Notes: generated from the sequence alone by a model not told the origin. A stretch of 64,000 nucleotides of DNA from Methylobacterium crusticola (GCF_003574465.1 NZ_QOWC01000008.1:19188-83187); one strand, 5' to 3'. Positions 1-8,681 are shown, counted from the stretch's first letter. Program-made: numbers and translations.

Positions 1-1193
1 TGACGGACGTCCACCACCTCCTCGGCGCGACCCGGTCCTTCGCCTCGTGGAAGCACGGGATGAGGCTCGTCGCCCGCTACGCCGCCGACCGCCTGCGCCA
101 CCGGCGCGGCACCCGCCTCGTGCTCGGCAACGCCCTGGCGGGGCGGCTCTACAAGAGCGTCCTCGACCGCGGGATCCCGGTCTGGCTGGAGAGCCCGGCC
201 CGGCGCCTCGTCCTGGAGGACGGGCGCGTCGTCGGCCTCGTGGTCGCGCGCGAGGGGCGCGAGGTGGCGATCCGCGCCCGCCGCGGCGTCGTGCTCGCCA
301 CCGGCGGCTTCCCGAACGACCCGGAGCGCCGCGCCGCCCTCCTGCCCCGCCCGACCGGCGCCTGGTCGATGGCGCCGGCCGCCAGCACCGGGGACGGCCT
401 GAGGCTCGGCGAGGCCGCCGGCGCGACGGTGCGGGGCGAGAACGCCTCGAACGTCTTCCACGCCCCGGTCTCGATCCTGGAGAAGCCCGACGGGACCGTG
501 GTGCGGTACCCGCACCTCGTCTGGGAGCGGGCGAAGCCGGGGCTGATGGCCGTCAACGGCGCCGGCCGGCGCTTCGTCAACGAGGCGACCTCCTACCACG
601 AGTTCGGCCTCGCCATGCACGAGAGCCACCGGAGCGTCCCGAGCATCCCCGCCTACCTGATCTGCGACGCCCCCTTCCTGAAGCGCTGGGGCCTCGGGCT
701 CGCCCTGCCGGGCGGGCGCCCGTTCCGGCACCTCGTGGCGGCCGGCTACCTCGCGGAGGGCCGGACCCTCGACGACCTCGCCCGGCAGCTCGGCCTCGAC
801 GCCGCCGCCCTCGCGGGGAGCGTCGCGTCCTTCAACCGCGGCGCGCAGCAGGGCCGGGACGAGGATTTCGGCAAGGGCGGGGACGCCTACAACCGCTACC
901 TCGGCGACCCGAGGGCCGCGGACCGCAACCCCTGCCTGGGCACGCTCGAGACGGCGCCGTTCTACGCCGTCCGGGTCTATCCGGGCGACATCGGGACGGC
1001 CGGCGGCATCGTGACGGACGAGAACGCCCGCGTGCTCGACCGGGACGGCCGACCGATCCCGGGCCTCTACGCGGCCGGGAACGACATGAACTCGGTCATG
1101 GGCGGCACCTACCCGGGCCCCGGGATCACCCTCGGGCCGGCCCTGACCTTCGGCTGGCTCGCCGGCCGGCACCTCGCCCGAAACCCCGCCTGA
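1..1193 (+). CDS. FAD-dependent oxidoreductase of the fumarate reductase / 3-ketosteroid dehydrogenase family (5' end cut off)
   Basis: The frame is open to the left edge of the window, so the N-terminus with the first FAD Rossmann motif is missing. The visible part carries the hallmarks of the FAD_binding_2 family: a GGFPNDPE segment, a substrate-domain stretch rich in Gly and Asn, and the C-terminal FAD-closing motif AAGNDMNSVMGGTYPGPG followed by ITLGPALTFGWLAGRH. That C-terminal wording is typical of KstD-like or fumarate-reductase-like flavoproteins that desaturate or reduce small substrates in the cytoplasm. The actual substrate cannot be told. ATG at 60 is an internal Met, not the true start. 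Confidence 0.85.
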   Translation, partial: TDVHHLLGATRSFASWKHGMRLVARYAADRLRHRRGTRLVLGNALAGRLYKSVLDRGIPVWLESPARRLVLEDGRVVGLVVAREGREVAIRARRGVVLATGGFPNDPERRAALLPRPTGAWSMAPAASTGDGLRLGEAAGATVRGENASNVFHAPVSILEKPDGTVVRYPHLVWERAKPGLMAVNGAGRRFVNEATSYHEFGLAMHESHRSVPSIPAYLICDAPFLKRWGLGLALPGGRPFRHLVAAGYLAEGRTLDDLARQLGLDAAALAGSVASFNRGAQQGRDEDFGKGGDAYNRYLGDPRAADRNPCLGTLETAPFYAVRVYPGDIGTAGGIVTDENARVLDRDGRPIPGLYAAGNDMNSVMGGTYPGPGITLGPALTFGWLAGRHLARNPA

Positions 1194-1419
1194 AGGGGGC
1201 GGCCGCCTCGCGGCGCGGCACGCGGGGTCGCGGCGCGCTGAGGGCGCCCGCCCCGTCGCCCGGGGCTTTCCCGCGGCGGGCCCGCGGCCGCGGGCGCTCC
1301 CCCGGCCTGCGCCATGGTGGCGCACGATCGGGTTGCGACACAGGAGAACCGGTCCACATGTCGCCGGTTGTAGGATGGGTTGCCGGCGGTCGTGTTCGGG
1401 CCCGCCGGAGTACCGCGTA

Positions 1420-2673
1420 TTGACGCAAGCCGCATATGACACGCTTCGCGCCGGGACGGAGCGAGCCGCGAGCGCGACAGTGCGGGCGGTCGTCGCCATC
1501 CCGGTCTGCAACGAGGCCGAGCGCATCGGGGCGTGCCTGGAGGCCCTCGACCGGCAGGACGGGGCCGAGACGGTCGGCGTCGTGCTGTTCCTGAACAACT
1601 GCACCGACGGCACCGCGCACGAGGTCGCGGCCGTGCTCCCGGGCCTGCGCTGCCGCGTGCGGGTCGTCGCGCGCGACTTCGCCGGCGCGCAGGCCGGCTG
1701 GGCGCGGCGCGAGGCCATGCAGGCGGCGGCCGAGTGGCTCGAGCAGGACGGCGTCCCCGACGGCGCGATCCTGACGACCGACGCCGACAGCCGGGTCCCG
1801 CCCGACTGGGTCTCGCGCAACCGCGCCGCGCTCGAGGCGGGGGCCGACGCCGTGGCGGGACGCATCGCGCTGGATCCCGACGAGGCCGCCCGGCTGCCCG
1901 CCGCCCTGCACGCCCGCGGGCGCCTCGAGGGACGCTACGAGGCGCTCCTCACCGAATTGGCGGCGCGCATCGATCCCGTGCCGCACGACCCGTGGCCCTG
2001 CCACTGGACCACCTCGGGCGCGACGCTGGCGGTGCGCCTCGCGGCCTACCGCGCGGTGGGCGGGATGCCGGCCGTCCCGGTCGGCGAGGACCGGGCCTTC
2101 GTGGCGAGCCTGCAGGCCCACGGCGCCCGGGTGCGCCACGATCCGGACATCACGGTCATCACCTCGGGCCGCCTCGACGGGCGCGCGCCGGGTGGCGCGG
2201 CCGACACCATGAAGCTGCGCTGCGCGCAGCCCGAGAGCCCCTGCGACCCGCGGCTGGAGGCGCTGCCGCGCGCCCTCTGGCGCTACGGCTGGCGCCGCCG
2301 GCTGCGGCGGCTTCACGCCCGGGGCCGGCTCGACCGGACCATCCTGTGGGCCCCCTGGCTCGACATTCCGCGGGACGAGGCGCGCGCCATCGCGGCCCTG
2401 CCGGCCGTGAGCCGGATCCTCGCGGCCGTCGAGGCCGCGAGCCCCCGCCTCGCCCGCGCGCCGCTGCGGCCGCGGGAGCTCGCCGCCCAGATCCGCCGCA
2501 CGGAGGCCCTGCTCGCCCTCCTGCGCACCGGGGCGCAGGTCGGGCGCCAGTGCCGGCGCGCCGGGCTCATCGCGGGCTCGCCCGCCGGGGCGGCGCGCCC
2601 GGGGGCGCTCACCTCCCTCGGCGCCACCATGGCGATCCGGGATTCCTCCGCGGAGGGCGTCGAGAATGCCTGA
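1420..2673 (+). CDS. Family 2 glycosyltransferase
   Basis: The GT-A nucleotide-sugar fold is clear: the N-terminal strand reads VVAIPVCNEAERI, followed by NNCTDGTA and a metal-binding DAD in TTDADSRVPPDW, with an acidic GEDRAF acceptor-site motif downstream. It should transfer a sugar from a UDP- or GDP-sugar in the cytoplasm; donor and acceptor are unknown. The open frame begins at 1333, but that leader is Arg-rich and unlike the family. TTG at 1420 has a GGAG about nine bases upstream and is chosen; GTG at 1480 is an alternative. Its 3' end overlaps the next gene by eight bases, so the two are translationally linked. It opens a five-gene cassette. Confidence 0.85.
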   Translation: MTQAAYDTLRAGTERAASATVRAVVAIPVCNEAERIGACLEALDRQDGAETVGVVLFLNNCTDGTAHEVAAVLPGLRCRVRVVARDFAGAQAGWARREAMQAAAEWLEQDGVPDGAILTTDADSRVPPDWVSRNRAALEAGADAVAGRIALDPDEAARLPAALHARGRLEGRYEALLTELAARIDPVPHDPWPCHWTTSGATLAVRLAAYRAVGGMPAVPVGEDRAFVASLQAHGARVRHDPDITVITSGRLDGRAPGGAADTMKLRCAQPESPCDPRLEALPRALWRYGWRRRLRRLHARGRLDRTILWAPWLDIPRDEARAIAALPAVSRILAAVEAASPRLARAPLRPRELAAQIRRTEALLALLRTGAQVGRQCRRAGLIAGSPAGAARPGALTSLGATMAIRDSSAEGVENA

Positions 2674-3172
2674 GCGCGCGGGCCTGATGTACGCGGTCCA
2701 GAAGCACGCGGCGCGGCGGCTGCACTACGACGTCCGGCTGGAGCTCGCCGGCGTGCTGAAGAGCTGGGCCGTGACCCGCGGGCCGAGCCTCGTCGCGGGC
2801 GAGCGTCGCCTCGCGATCCCGGTGCAGGATCACGGGCTCGACTACGTCCACTTCGAGGGCGTCATCGCGCCGGGACGCTACGGCGCGGGCGTCGTCCTGC
2901 TCTGGGACCGGGGCACCTGGGAGCCGGAGGGCGACCCGGCGCTCGGGCTCGCCGCCGGCTCCCTGGCGTTCCGGCTCCGCGGCGTCAAGCTCGGCGGGCG
3001 CTGGCGGCTCCTGCGGATGAAGGAGCGTCCCGGCGCGCGGCGCGTCTCCTGGCTGCTGGTCAAGTCCGCCGACGAGGCGGCCCGCCGGCCCGGGGACCCG
3101 GACGTGCTGGAGGCGCAAGCCCGCTCGGTGGCCACGGGCCGCACGGTCGAGGAGATCGCGGCGGCGGGCTGA
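2666..3172 (+). CDS. Stand-alone LigD-type 3'-phosphoesterase domain protein
   Basis: The 168-residue protein is essentially one PE domain of bacterial LigD, opening with YAVQKHAARRLHYDVRLEL and LKSWAVTRGPS. The six positions used by Pseudomonas LigD PE are all present with the same spacing: His14, His20, Asp22, Arg24, His56 and Tyr60. In that family these residues bind Mn and trim 3'-terminal ribonucleotides or 3'-phosphates during end joining. No ligase or polymerase domain and no Ku gene is nearby. The start codon lies inside the end of the glycosyltransferase gene, so both are probably translated from one mRNA, an odd partner for a DNA-repair enzyme. Confidence 0.88.
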   Translation: MPERAGLMYAVQKHAARRLHYDVRLELAGVLKSWAVTRGPSLVAGERRLAIPVQDHGLDYVHFEGVIAPGRYGAGVVLLWDRGTWEPEGDPALGLAAGSLAFRLRGVKLGGRWRLLRMKERPGARRVSWLLVKSADEAARRPGDPDVLEAQARSVATGRTVEEIAAAG

Positions 3173-3272
3173 GCGGGCCCGCGGGGCGCGGTCCGGTGAT
3201 GACGGGCCCCGGGCTGGCGGGGCCGAGGCGGCGGCACGGGCGCGGTCCTACGCGCCGGGAGAGGCGGATCAC

Positions 3273-4409
3273 GTGAGCGAGAGAGCCCCATCGGCGAACC
3301 ACCCGGACCCGTGCCGCGCGGCGCGCGAGGCGGCCCGCGCCGCGACGGCGCGGGCCGGCGACCAGGACCACGACGGCGGCTTCCCGGCCGAGGACGTGGC
3401 CGATCTCGGGCGCCTGGGCCTCCTCGGCGCGCCCGTGCCGCGGGAGGCGGGCGGCGCCGGGCTCGGCCAGGAGGCCGGCGCGCGGGACCTGCGCGAGGTG
3501 CTGCGCCTCGTCGGCTACGGCAGCCTCGCGCTCGGGCGGGTCTACGAGGGGCACGTCAACGCGCTCCAGCTCGTCGCCCGCTTCGGCGCCCCGGGCCAGC
3601 GCGAGCGCCTGTTCGCGGATGCCCGCGCCGGCCACCTGTTCGGGGTCTGGAACACCGAGCCCCCGGAGGGCGGCCTCGTGCTGTCGGAGCGCGGCCTGAC
3701 CGGGTGCAAGACCTTCGCGTCGGGCGCGGGCTTCGTGACGCGGGCCCTCGTCACGGCCCGCCGCGCCCCCGGCGGCCCCCCCCTGATGCTGGTCGTGCCG
3801 CTCGAGCCCGGCACCCGGGCCGACCTCTCGGCCTGGCGCGCGCACGGGATGCGCGCCTCCGCCACCGGCACGGTCGACTTCACGGGGCTCGCGCTCCCGG
3901 GCGACGCCGTGCTCGGCGGGCCCGACGACTACCACCGCCAGCCCCTGTTCTCCGGGGGCGCCTGGCGCTTCGCCGCGGTGCAGCTCGGCGGCATCGAGGC
4001 CGTCTTCGACGCCTGGCGGGCGCACCTCGCGCGGACCGGGCGGGGCGACGATCCCCACCAGCTCGCCCGCCTCGGCGAGGGCGCCCTCGCGCTCGAGGGG
4101 GCCCGGCACTTCGTCGCGCGGGCGGCGGAGTGCGTCGCCGCGGAGGCGCTGGCGCCCGCGCGCCTCGTCGCCTTCGTCAACCTCGCCCGGCTCGCGGTGG
4201 AGCAGGCCGGGCTCGACGTCCTGCGCCTCGCCCAGCGCTCGGTCGGCCTCCAGGGCTTCCTGCGCGAGCACCCGCTCGAGCGGCTCTCGCGGGACCTCGC
4301 GACCTACCTGCGCCAGCCCGCCCCGGACCGGGCGCTGGCCCAGGCGGCGGCCGAGATCCTGGCGGCGGGGGGCCTCGCAGGCGACCTCTGGCGGCCGGGA
4401 GAGCCGTGA
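3273..4409 (+). CDS. Acyl-CoA dehydrogenase family protein
   Basis: The 378-residue protein has the acyl-CoA dehydrogenase plan: a helical N-domain with FPAEDVADLGRLGLLGAPVPREAGG, a middle beta-domain (FGVWNTEPPEGG, TGCKTFASGAG) and a helical C-domain that packs on FAD. It probably oxidises an acyl thioester or a carrier-bound acyl group. Start is GTG at 3273, about 100 bases after the phosphoesterase gene. It ends in an ATGA overlap with the PIG-L deacetylase gene. Linkage to glycosyltransferase, deacetylase and methyltransferase genes suggests a biosynthetic rather than a beta-oxidation role; that is inference. Confidence 0.85.
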   Translation: MSERAPSANHPDPCRAAREAARAATARAGDQDHDGGFPAEDVADLGRLGLLGAPVPREAGGAGLGQEAGARDLREVLRLVGYGSLALGRVYEGHVNALQLVARFGAPGQRERLFADARAGHLFGVWNTEPPEGGLVLSERGLTGCKTFASGAGFVTRALVTARRAPGGPPLMLVVPLEPGTRADLSAWRAHGMRASATGTVDFTGLALPGDAVLGGPDDYHRQPLFSGGAWRFAAVQLGGIEAVFDAWRAHLARTGRGDDPHQLARLGEGALALEGARHFVARAAECVAAEALAPARLVAFVNLARLAVEQAGLDVLRLAQRSVGLQGFLREHPLERLSRDLATYLRQPAPDRALAQAAAEILAAGGLAGDLWRPGEP

Positions 4410-5146
4410 TGCGGGCCGACGCCTTCCTGGCCGCCGCGGAGGCGCTGCCCTTCGGCGACCTCGCCGACCTCGCCGGAGGCGGCGGCCTCGTCGTGGTGGC
4501 GCCCCATCCCGACGACGAGAGCCTCGGCTGCGGGGGCCTGATCGCCGAGGCCTGCGCGCGCGGCGTGCCCGTGCGGCTGGTGGTGGTGAGCGACGGCGTC
4601 GGCTCGCACCCGGGCTCGCCGAGCCATCCGCCGGAGCGCCTGCGCGCCTTGCGCGAGGCGGAGACCCTGGCGGCCGTCGCGGCGCTCGGCCTCGAGGCGG
4701 GCAGCGTCGGCTTCCTGCGCCTGCCCGACCGCTTCGTGCCGGCCGCCGGCCCGGAGGCGGAGGACGCCGCGCAGGCGATCGCGCGGGCCGCCCGGGCGTG
4801 CGGGGCCGGGGCGCTCCTCGTCACCTGGGCGCACGATCCCCATTGCGACCACCAGGCCGCCGCCGCGCTGGCGCGCCGCGCCGCCCGTGCGCTCGAGGGC
4901 GTGCGCCTCCACGCCTACCCGGTCTGGGGCTGGACGCTGCCGGGGGAGACGGAGGTGGGCCCCGCCCCCCGCGGGATGCGCCTCGACGTCTCGCGCCACC
5001 TCGGCGCGAAGGCCCGGGCGGTCGCCGCCCACCGCTCGCAGGTCACGGACCTGATCGACGACGATCCGCAGGGCTTTCGCCTCGCGCCCGCGATGCTGGC
5101 CCGCTTCGCCCGGCCGTTCGAGATTTTCCTGGAGGTCGCCCCGTGA
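4409..5146 (+). CDS. PIG-L family zinc-dependent deacetylase
   Basis: The 245-residue protein matches the PIG-L/LmbE fold of N-acetylglucosamine deacetylases such as MshB and BshB. The zinc motif APHPDDESLG gives His33, Asp35 and Asp36, and the second motif AHDPHCDHQA supplies His148 with His142 and His145 nearby. It would remove an N-acyl group from a sugar or a related amine. ATG at 4409 overlaps the upstream stop (ATGA), and its own stop overlaps the GTG of the methyltransferase gene, so expression is coupled. No signal peptide is seen, so it acts in the cytoplasm. Confidence 0.9.
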   Translation: MRADAFLAAAEALPFGDLADLAGGGGLVVVAPHPDDESLGCGGLIAEACARGVPVRLVVVSDGVGSHPGSPSHPPERLRALREAETLAAVAALGLEAGSVGFLRLPDRFVPAAGPEAEDAAQAIARAARACGAGALLVTWAHDPHCDHQAAAALARRAARALEGVRLHAYPVWGWTLPGETEVGPAPRGMRLDVSRHLGAKARAVAAHRSQVTDLIDDDPQGFRLAPAMLARFARPFEIFLEVAP

Positions 5147-5730
5147 GCCGGCACACCGCGTCCCTGCCCCCCGCCTACTTCGATGCCCGCTACGCCGACG
5201 ACCCCGACCCCTGGCGCTTCGCCACGAGCGACTACGAGCGCGGGAAGTACGCCGCGACCCTCGCGGCCCTGCCGCGGGCCCGCTACGCCGCGGCCCTGGA
5301 GGTCGGCTGCTCCATCGGCGTGCTGACCGCGGCCCTGGCGGAGCGCTGCGACGCGCTCCTCGCCCTCGACGTCGCCGAGAGCGCCCTCACGCAGGCGCGG
5401 GCGCGGTGCGGCCACCTCGGCCACGTCCGCTTCGCCCAGACCCGGATCCCCGGCGCCTGGCCGCCCGGGCGCTTCGACCTGATCCTCCTGTCCGAGGTCG
5501 TCTACTACCTCGACGCCGCCGACGTGGCGCACCTCGTCGAGCGCCTGCGCGGGGCCCTGAACCCGGGCGGGGACGCGGTCCTGGTGCACTGGACCGGGGA
5601 GACGCACTATCCCCTGACCGGCGACGAGGCCGCGGGCCTCCTGATCGAGGGCGCGCGGGCTTTCCTGACGCCGACCCGCCAGGAGCGGACCGAGGCCTAC
5701 CGCCTCGACGTGCTGCGCGCCGGACCGTGA
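5143..5730 (+). CDS. NodS-like SAM-dependent methyltransferase
   Basis: The 195-residue protein begins with the NodS signature YFDARYADDPDPWRF and SDYERGKYAATL, followed by SAM motif I EVGCSIG (about residues 53-59) and the acidic LALDVAE strand end. NodS N-methylates the deacetylated, non-reducing glucosamine of Nod factor precursors. Pairing with a deacetylase directly upstream fits methylation of a freshly exposed amine, but no nodA or nodC is visible, so a Nod factor product is not implied. Start is GTG at 5143 in a four-base overlap with the PIG-L stop. Confidence 0.88.
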   Translation: MSRHTASLPPAYFDARYADDPDPWRFATSDYERGKYAATLAALPRARYAAALEVGCSIGVLTAALAERCDALLALDVAESALTQARARCGHLGHVRFAQTRIPGAWPPGRFDLILLSEVVYYLDAADVAHLVERLRGALNPGGDAVLVHWTGETHYPLTGDEAAGLLIEGARAFLTPTRQERTEAYRLDVLRAGP

Positions 5731-5771
5731 CGGCCCGCGCTAGATCGTGACGGTCCGCGCCGGCCGTCACG
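5726..5771 (+). repeat. Stop-codon duplication with hairpin after the methyltransferase gene
   Basis: The 15-base unit CGTGACGGYCCGCGC occurs at 5726-5740, where its TGA is the stop of the methyltransferase gene, and again at 5746-5760. The second copy's CGTGACGG can pair with CCGTCACG at 5764-5771 across a ten-base loop. A weak intrinsic terminator without a T-run is possible. Confidence 0.6.
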
Positions 5772-5863
5772 AACCGGGGCCCGCGGCCCTGGCCGGGCGC
5801 CGCGCCCGATCCAGATTGCTCCGGGACGGCGCCCGCCGCGTCGTCACGCGGAGACCGGCGCCG

Positions 5864-7267
5864 ATGCGAACGACCCTGCCTCCCATCGCGGTGATCGGTG
5901 CCGGCTTCAGCGGCACCATGGCGGCGATCCACCTGAGCCGGCTGATGCCCGAGCGCCCGGTGCTGCTGTGCGAGAAGTCGGGCGCCTTCGCCCGCGGCCT
6001 CGCCTACGCCACCGGCTGCACCGATCACCTGCTCAACGTCCGGGCCGCCAACATGAGCGCCTTCCCGGACGAGCCCGGGCACTTCGCGCAGTGGCTCGAG
6101 CGCGGCGCCCCCGACGGCGCCGCCGGCACCCGGGCGACGCCGGCCGGGCTGTTCGCGGCGCGCGGCGTCTACGGGCGCTACCTCACCGACCTCCTCGTCG
6201 CGGCCCTGTCCGAGCCGGCCGCGGGCCCGCGCCTGATGCTGGAGAACGATGAGGTCGTGGACCTCGCGCCGGCCGAGGGGGGCTACCGCCTGACCCTCGC
6301 GGCCGGCCGGACGCGCCTCGTCGCGGGCGCGGTCCTGGCCTGCGGCAACCTGCGCAGCCCGCGCGGGCCGCGCAGCCGCTACGCCATCGACCCCTGGGAC
6401 CCGGGCCGCCTCGACGACCTGCGGGACGACATGCCGCTCCTGATCGTCGGCACCGGCCTCACCATGGTGGACGCCGTGGCGGCCCTGCGCCAGCGGGGCT
6501 TCACGGGGCCGATCCTCGGCGTGTCGCGCCACGGCCTCCTGCCCCGGGTCCACGCGCCGGTGGTGCCCTGGCCGGCCCCGGACCTGCCGGCGGCGGTGCG
6601 CCGCTCGCTCCCCGCCCTCGTCCGGGCGATCCGCCGGGAGGTCGCCCGCGCGAGCGCCGCCGGGGCCGACTGGCGCAGCGTGATCGACGCCCTGCGGGGC
6701 GCCAGCGTCGAGCTCTGGCGCGGCCTGCCCCTCGCCGAGCAGCAGCGCTTCCTGCGGCACGTCCGGGCCGTCTGGGACGTGCACCGCCACCGGATGGCGC
6801 CGCCCGCCGCCGAGATCGTGGCGCGCGAGCTGGAGCGGGGCGGGCTCACCCTGCGCCGGGCCCGCGTCACCGCCATCGCCGACGAGGCGGGCTTCGCGCG
6901 GGTGTCCCTGCGGGAGCGCGGCGGCGCCCCGGGCGTCGTCGCGGTCCAGCGCATCATCGACGCCGCCGGCGTCGGCCGCGTCGCCGACACCGACGACCTG
7001 CTGCTGCGGCGGCTGATGGCGCGCGGCCTGATCCGGGCGGACGCCCTCGGCCTCGGCCTCGCGGTGGCGGACGACCTCGCCCTCGTCGACGCGCACGGCG
7101 AGGCCGGCGGGCCGCTCTGGACCCTCGGCCCGCTCCTGCGCGGGACCCTGTGGGAGTGCACGGCGGTGCCGGACATCCGGGGCCAGGCCGCCGCGCTCGC
7201 CCGGACCGTCGCGGCCCGCCTGGGGACCCGGCGGGCGGAGCCGGTCGCGGCGGCGCAGCGCGCCTGA
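5864..7267 (+). CDS. FAD/NAD(P)-binding protein (NAD_binding_9 type)
   Basis: The protein has an N-terminal dinucleotide fold, IAVIGAGFSGTMAAIHLSR, followed by the family motif GLAYATGCTDHLLNVRAANMSAF and DEPGHFAQWL. A second nucleotide-binding glycine motif, IVGTGLTMVDAVAAL, sits near the middle. These features define the poorly characterised FAD/NAD(P)-binding family that includes YdhS. ATG at 5864 follows a GGAG and removes an unlikely Arg-rich leader from the longer frame starting at 5747. It lies 133 bases after the methyltransferase gene, so membership of the cassette is possible but unproven. The TGA stop is inside the first unit of the following minisatellite. Confidence 0.85.
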   Translation: MRTTLPPIAVIGAGFSGTMAAIHLSRLMPERPVLLCEKSGAFARGLAYATGCTDHLLNVRAANMSAFPDEPGHFAQWLERGAPDGAAGTRATPAGLFAARGVYGRYLTDLLVAALSEPAAGPRLMLENDEVVDLAPAEGGYRLTLAAGRTRLVAGAVLACGNLRSPRGPRSRYAIDPWDPGRLDDLRDDMPLLIVGTGLTMVDAVAALRQRGFTGPILGVSRHGLLPRVHAPVVPWPAPDLPAAVRRSLPALVRAIRREVARASAAGADWRSVIDALRGASVELWRGLPLAEQQRFLRHVRAVWDVHRHRMAPPAAEIVARELERGGLTLRRARVTAIADEAGFARVSLRERGGAPGVVAVQRIIDAAGVGRVADTDDLLLRRLMARGLIRADALGLGLAVADDLALVDAHGEAGGPLWTLGPLLRGTLWECTAVPDIRGQAAALARTVAARLGTRRAEPVAAAQRA

Positions 7268-7741
7268 GGCGCGCCTCGGGCGCACGCCTGAGGCGTGCCT
7301 CGGGCGCACGCCTGAGGCGTGCCTCGGGCGCACGCCTGAGGCGTGCCTCGGGCGCACGCCTGAGGCGTGCCTCGGGCGCACGCCTGAGGCGTGCCTCGGG
7401 CGCACGCCTGAGGCGTGCCTCGGGCGCACGCCTGAGGCGTGCCTCGGGCGCACGCCTGAGGCGTGCCTCGGGCGCACGCCTGAGGCGTGCCTCGGGCGCA
7501 CGCCTGAGGCGTGCCTCGGGCGCACGCCTGAGGCGTGCCTCGGGCGCACGCCTGAGGCGTGCCTCGGGCGCACGCCTGAGGCGTGCCTCGGGCGCACGCC
7601 TGAGGCGTGCCTCGGGCGCACGCCTGAGGCGTGCCTCGGGCGCACGCCTGAGGCGTGCCTCGGGCGCACGCCTGAGGCGTGCCTCGGGCGCACGCCTGAG
7701 GCGTGCCTCGGGCGCACGCCTGAGGCGCGCCTCGGGGGCGC
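7262..7741 (+). repeat. 24-bp minisatellite, about 20 units
   Basis: The unit GCCTGAGGCGTGCCTCGGGC followed by GCAC is repeated head to tail with almost no variation. The first and last units read GCGCGC instead of GCGTGC in the centre, so the array is bounded by variant ends. In RNA each unit folds as GCCUGAG paired with CUCGGGC (one G-U pair) around a six-base loop. The first unit carries the stop codon of the upstream flavoprotein gene. It lies between two convergent genes and could act as a multi-hairpin bidirectional terminator. It has no spacers, so it is not CRISPR. Confidence 0.95.
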
Positions 7742-7751
7742 GCCGCCGCCC

Positions 7752-8669
7752 TCACCAGCCCTCGGCGAAGCCCCGCACCAGGAGGTTGGCGATGGCCATG
7801 GGGGGCGGCGTCGCGAGGCCGTCCGGATGGGTGCGCGCGAGCATCTGCCGCACCTCGTCGCGGGAGAACCAGCGCGCGTCCTCGAGCTCGGTCCGGTCGA
7901 GCACGAGGGCGTCGCCGAGGGCCTCGCCCTCGCAGCCGATCATCAGCGAGGACGGGAACGGCCAGGGCTGGGAGGCGCGGTAGCGCACGGCCCCGACCCG
8001 GATGCCGGCCTCCTCGAACGTCTCGCGCCGGACCGCGTCCTCGATGGTCTCGCCCGGCTCGAGGAAGCCCGCGAGGCACGAGTAGGTGTTCGGCACGAAG
8101 CGCGCCTGGCGGCCGAGCAGGCACCGGTCGCCCCGGGTGACGAGCATGATCACCACCGGGTCGGTGCGGGGGAAGTGCTCGGTGCCGCAGGCCGCGCAGT
8201 CGCGCCGGTAGCCGCCGCACGCGATGGCGGTCGGCGACCCGCACTGGGCGCAGAAGCCGTGGCGCCCGTGCCAGTTCAGGAGGGACTTCGCCGTCGCGAG
8301 CACCCCCATCTCGGGCGCCGGCACCGCGCCCTCGACGGCGACGCTGCGCAGGTCGAGCACCCGGTAGGCAGGGTCGTCGCGGTAGAGGGCGGCGGCGTCC
8401 GCCGGGAGCGCCCCCGCGAAGGCCGGCCGGCCGTCGACCCGCCCGAGGAAGAGCTCGGGCGCCGGCGCGGGCGCCCGCGCGAGGTCCGCGGGCGCCAGCA
8501 GGCAGGTCGCGCCGTCCGGCGTCGGCCGCAGCACCGGCAGGTCGCCGCAGAACAGCAGCAGGCGCGCGTCCGGGGTGCCGGCGAGGGTCGGGGTCGGCCC
8601 GGTGCGCTCGGCCGAGTGGCGTTCGAGGAGACTGTGGGCGTAGCCCAGGCGGTCGAGGGGGGTGGTCAA
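7752..8669 (-). CDS. nudC: NAD(+)/NADH diphosphatase (Nudix)
   Basis: The 305-residue protein has the NudC layout: an N-terminal NUDIX-like domain, a zinc ribbon (FCAQCG then DCAACG) and a Nudix box GFLEPGETIEDAVRRETFEE with its catalytic glutamates. The NADH-specificity motif SQPWPFPSSLM follows. NudC hydrolyses NAD(H) and removes NAD caps from RNA 5' ends. The start is TTG at 8669 with GAGGA nine bases upstream. It is 12 bases downstream of the HIT gene, so the two nucleotide hydrolases form an operon. Confidence 0.95.
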   Translation of the reverse strand: MTTPLDRLGYAHSLLERHSAERTGPTPTLAGTPDARLLLFCGDLPVLRPTPDGATCLLAPADLARAPAPAPELFLGRVDGRPAFAGALPADAAALYRDDPAYRVLDLRSVAVEGAVPAPEMGVLATAKSLLNWHGRHGFCAQCGSPTAIACGGYRRDCAACGTEHFPRTDPVVIMLVTRGDRCLLGRQARFVPNTYSCLAGFLEPGETIEDAVRRETFEEAGIRVGAVRYRASQPWPFPSSLMIGCEGEALGDALVLDRTELEDARWFSRDEVRQMLARTHPDGLATPPPMAIANLLVRGFAEGW

Positions 8670-8681
8670 GGCGGCGGATCC

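Noticed and set aside
5143..5730. NodS as evidence of a Nod factor locus
   Set aside because: No nodA, nodB-type chitooligosaccharide deacetylase, nodC or nod box is present; NodS-like proteins are common outside symbiosis.
5387..7717. A 776-residue minus-strand frame starting with RPRHASGV repeats
   Set aside because: It is the 24-bp minisatellite read through and then the antisense of the flavoprotein gene; no ribosome-binding site or family.
7262..7741. Possible CRISPR array
   Set aside because: Units are contiguous and identical with no unique spacers, and no cas genes are present.
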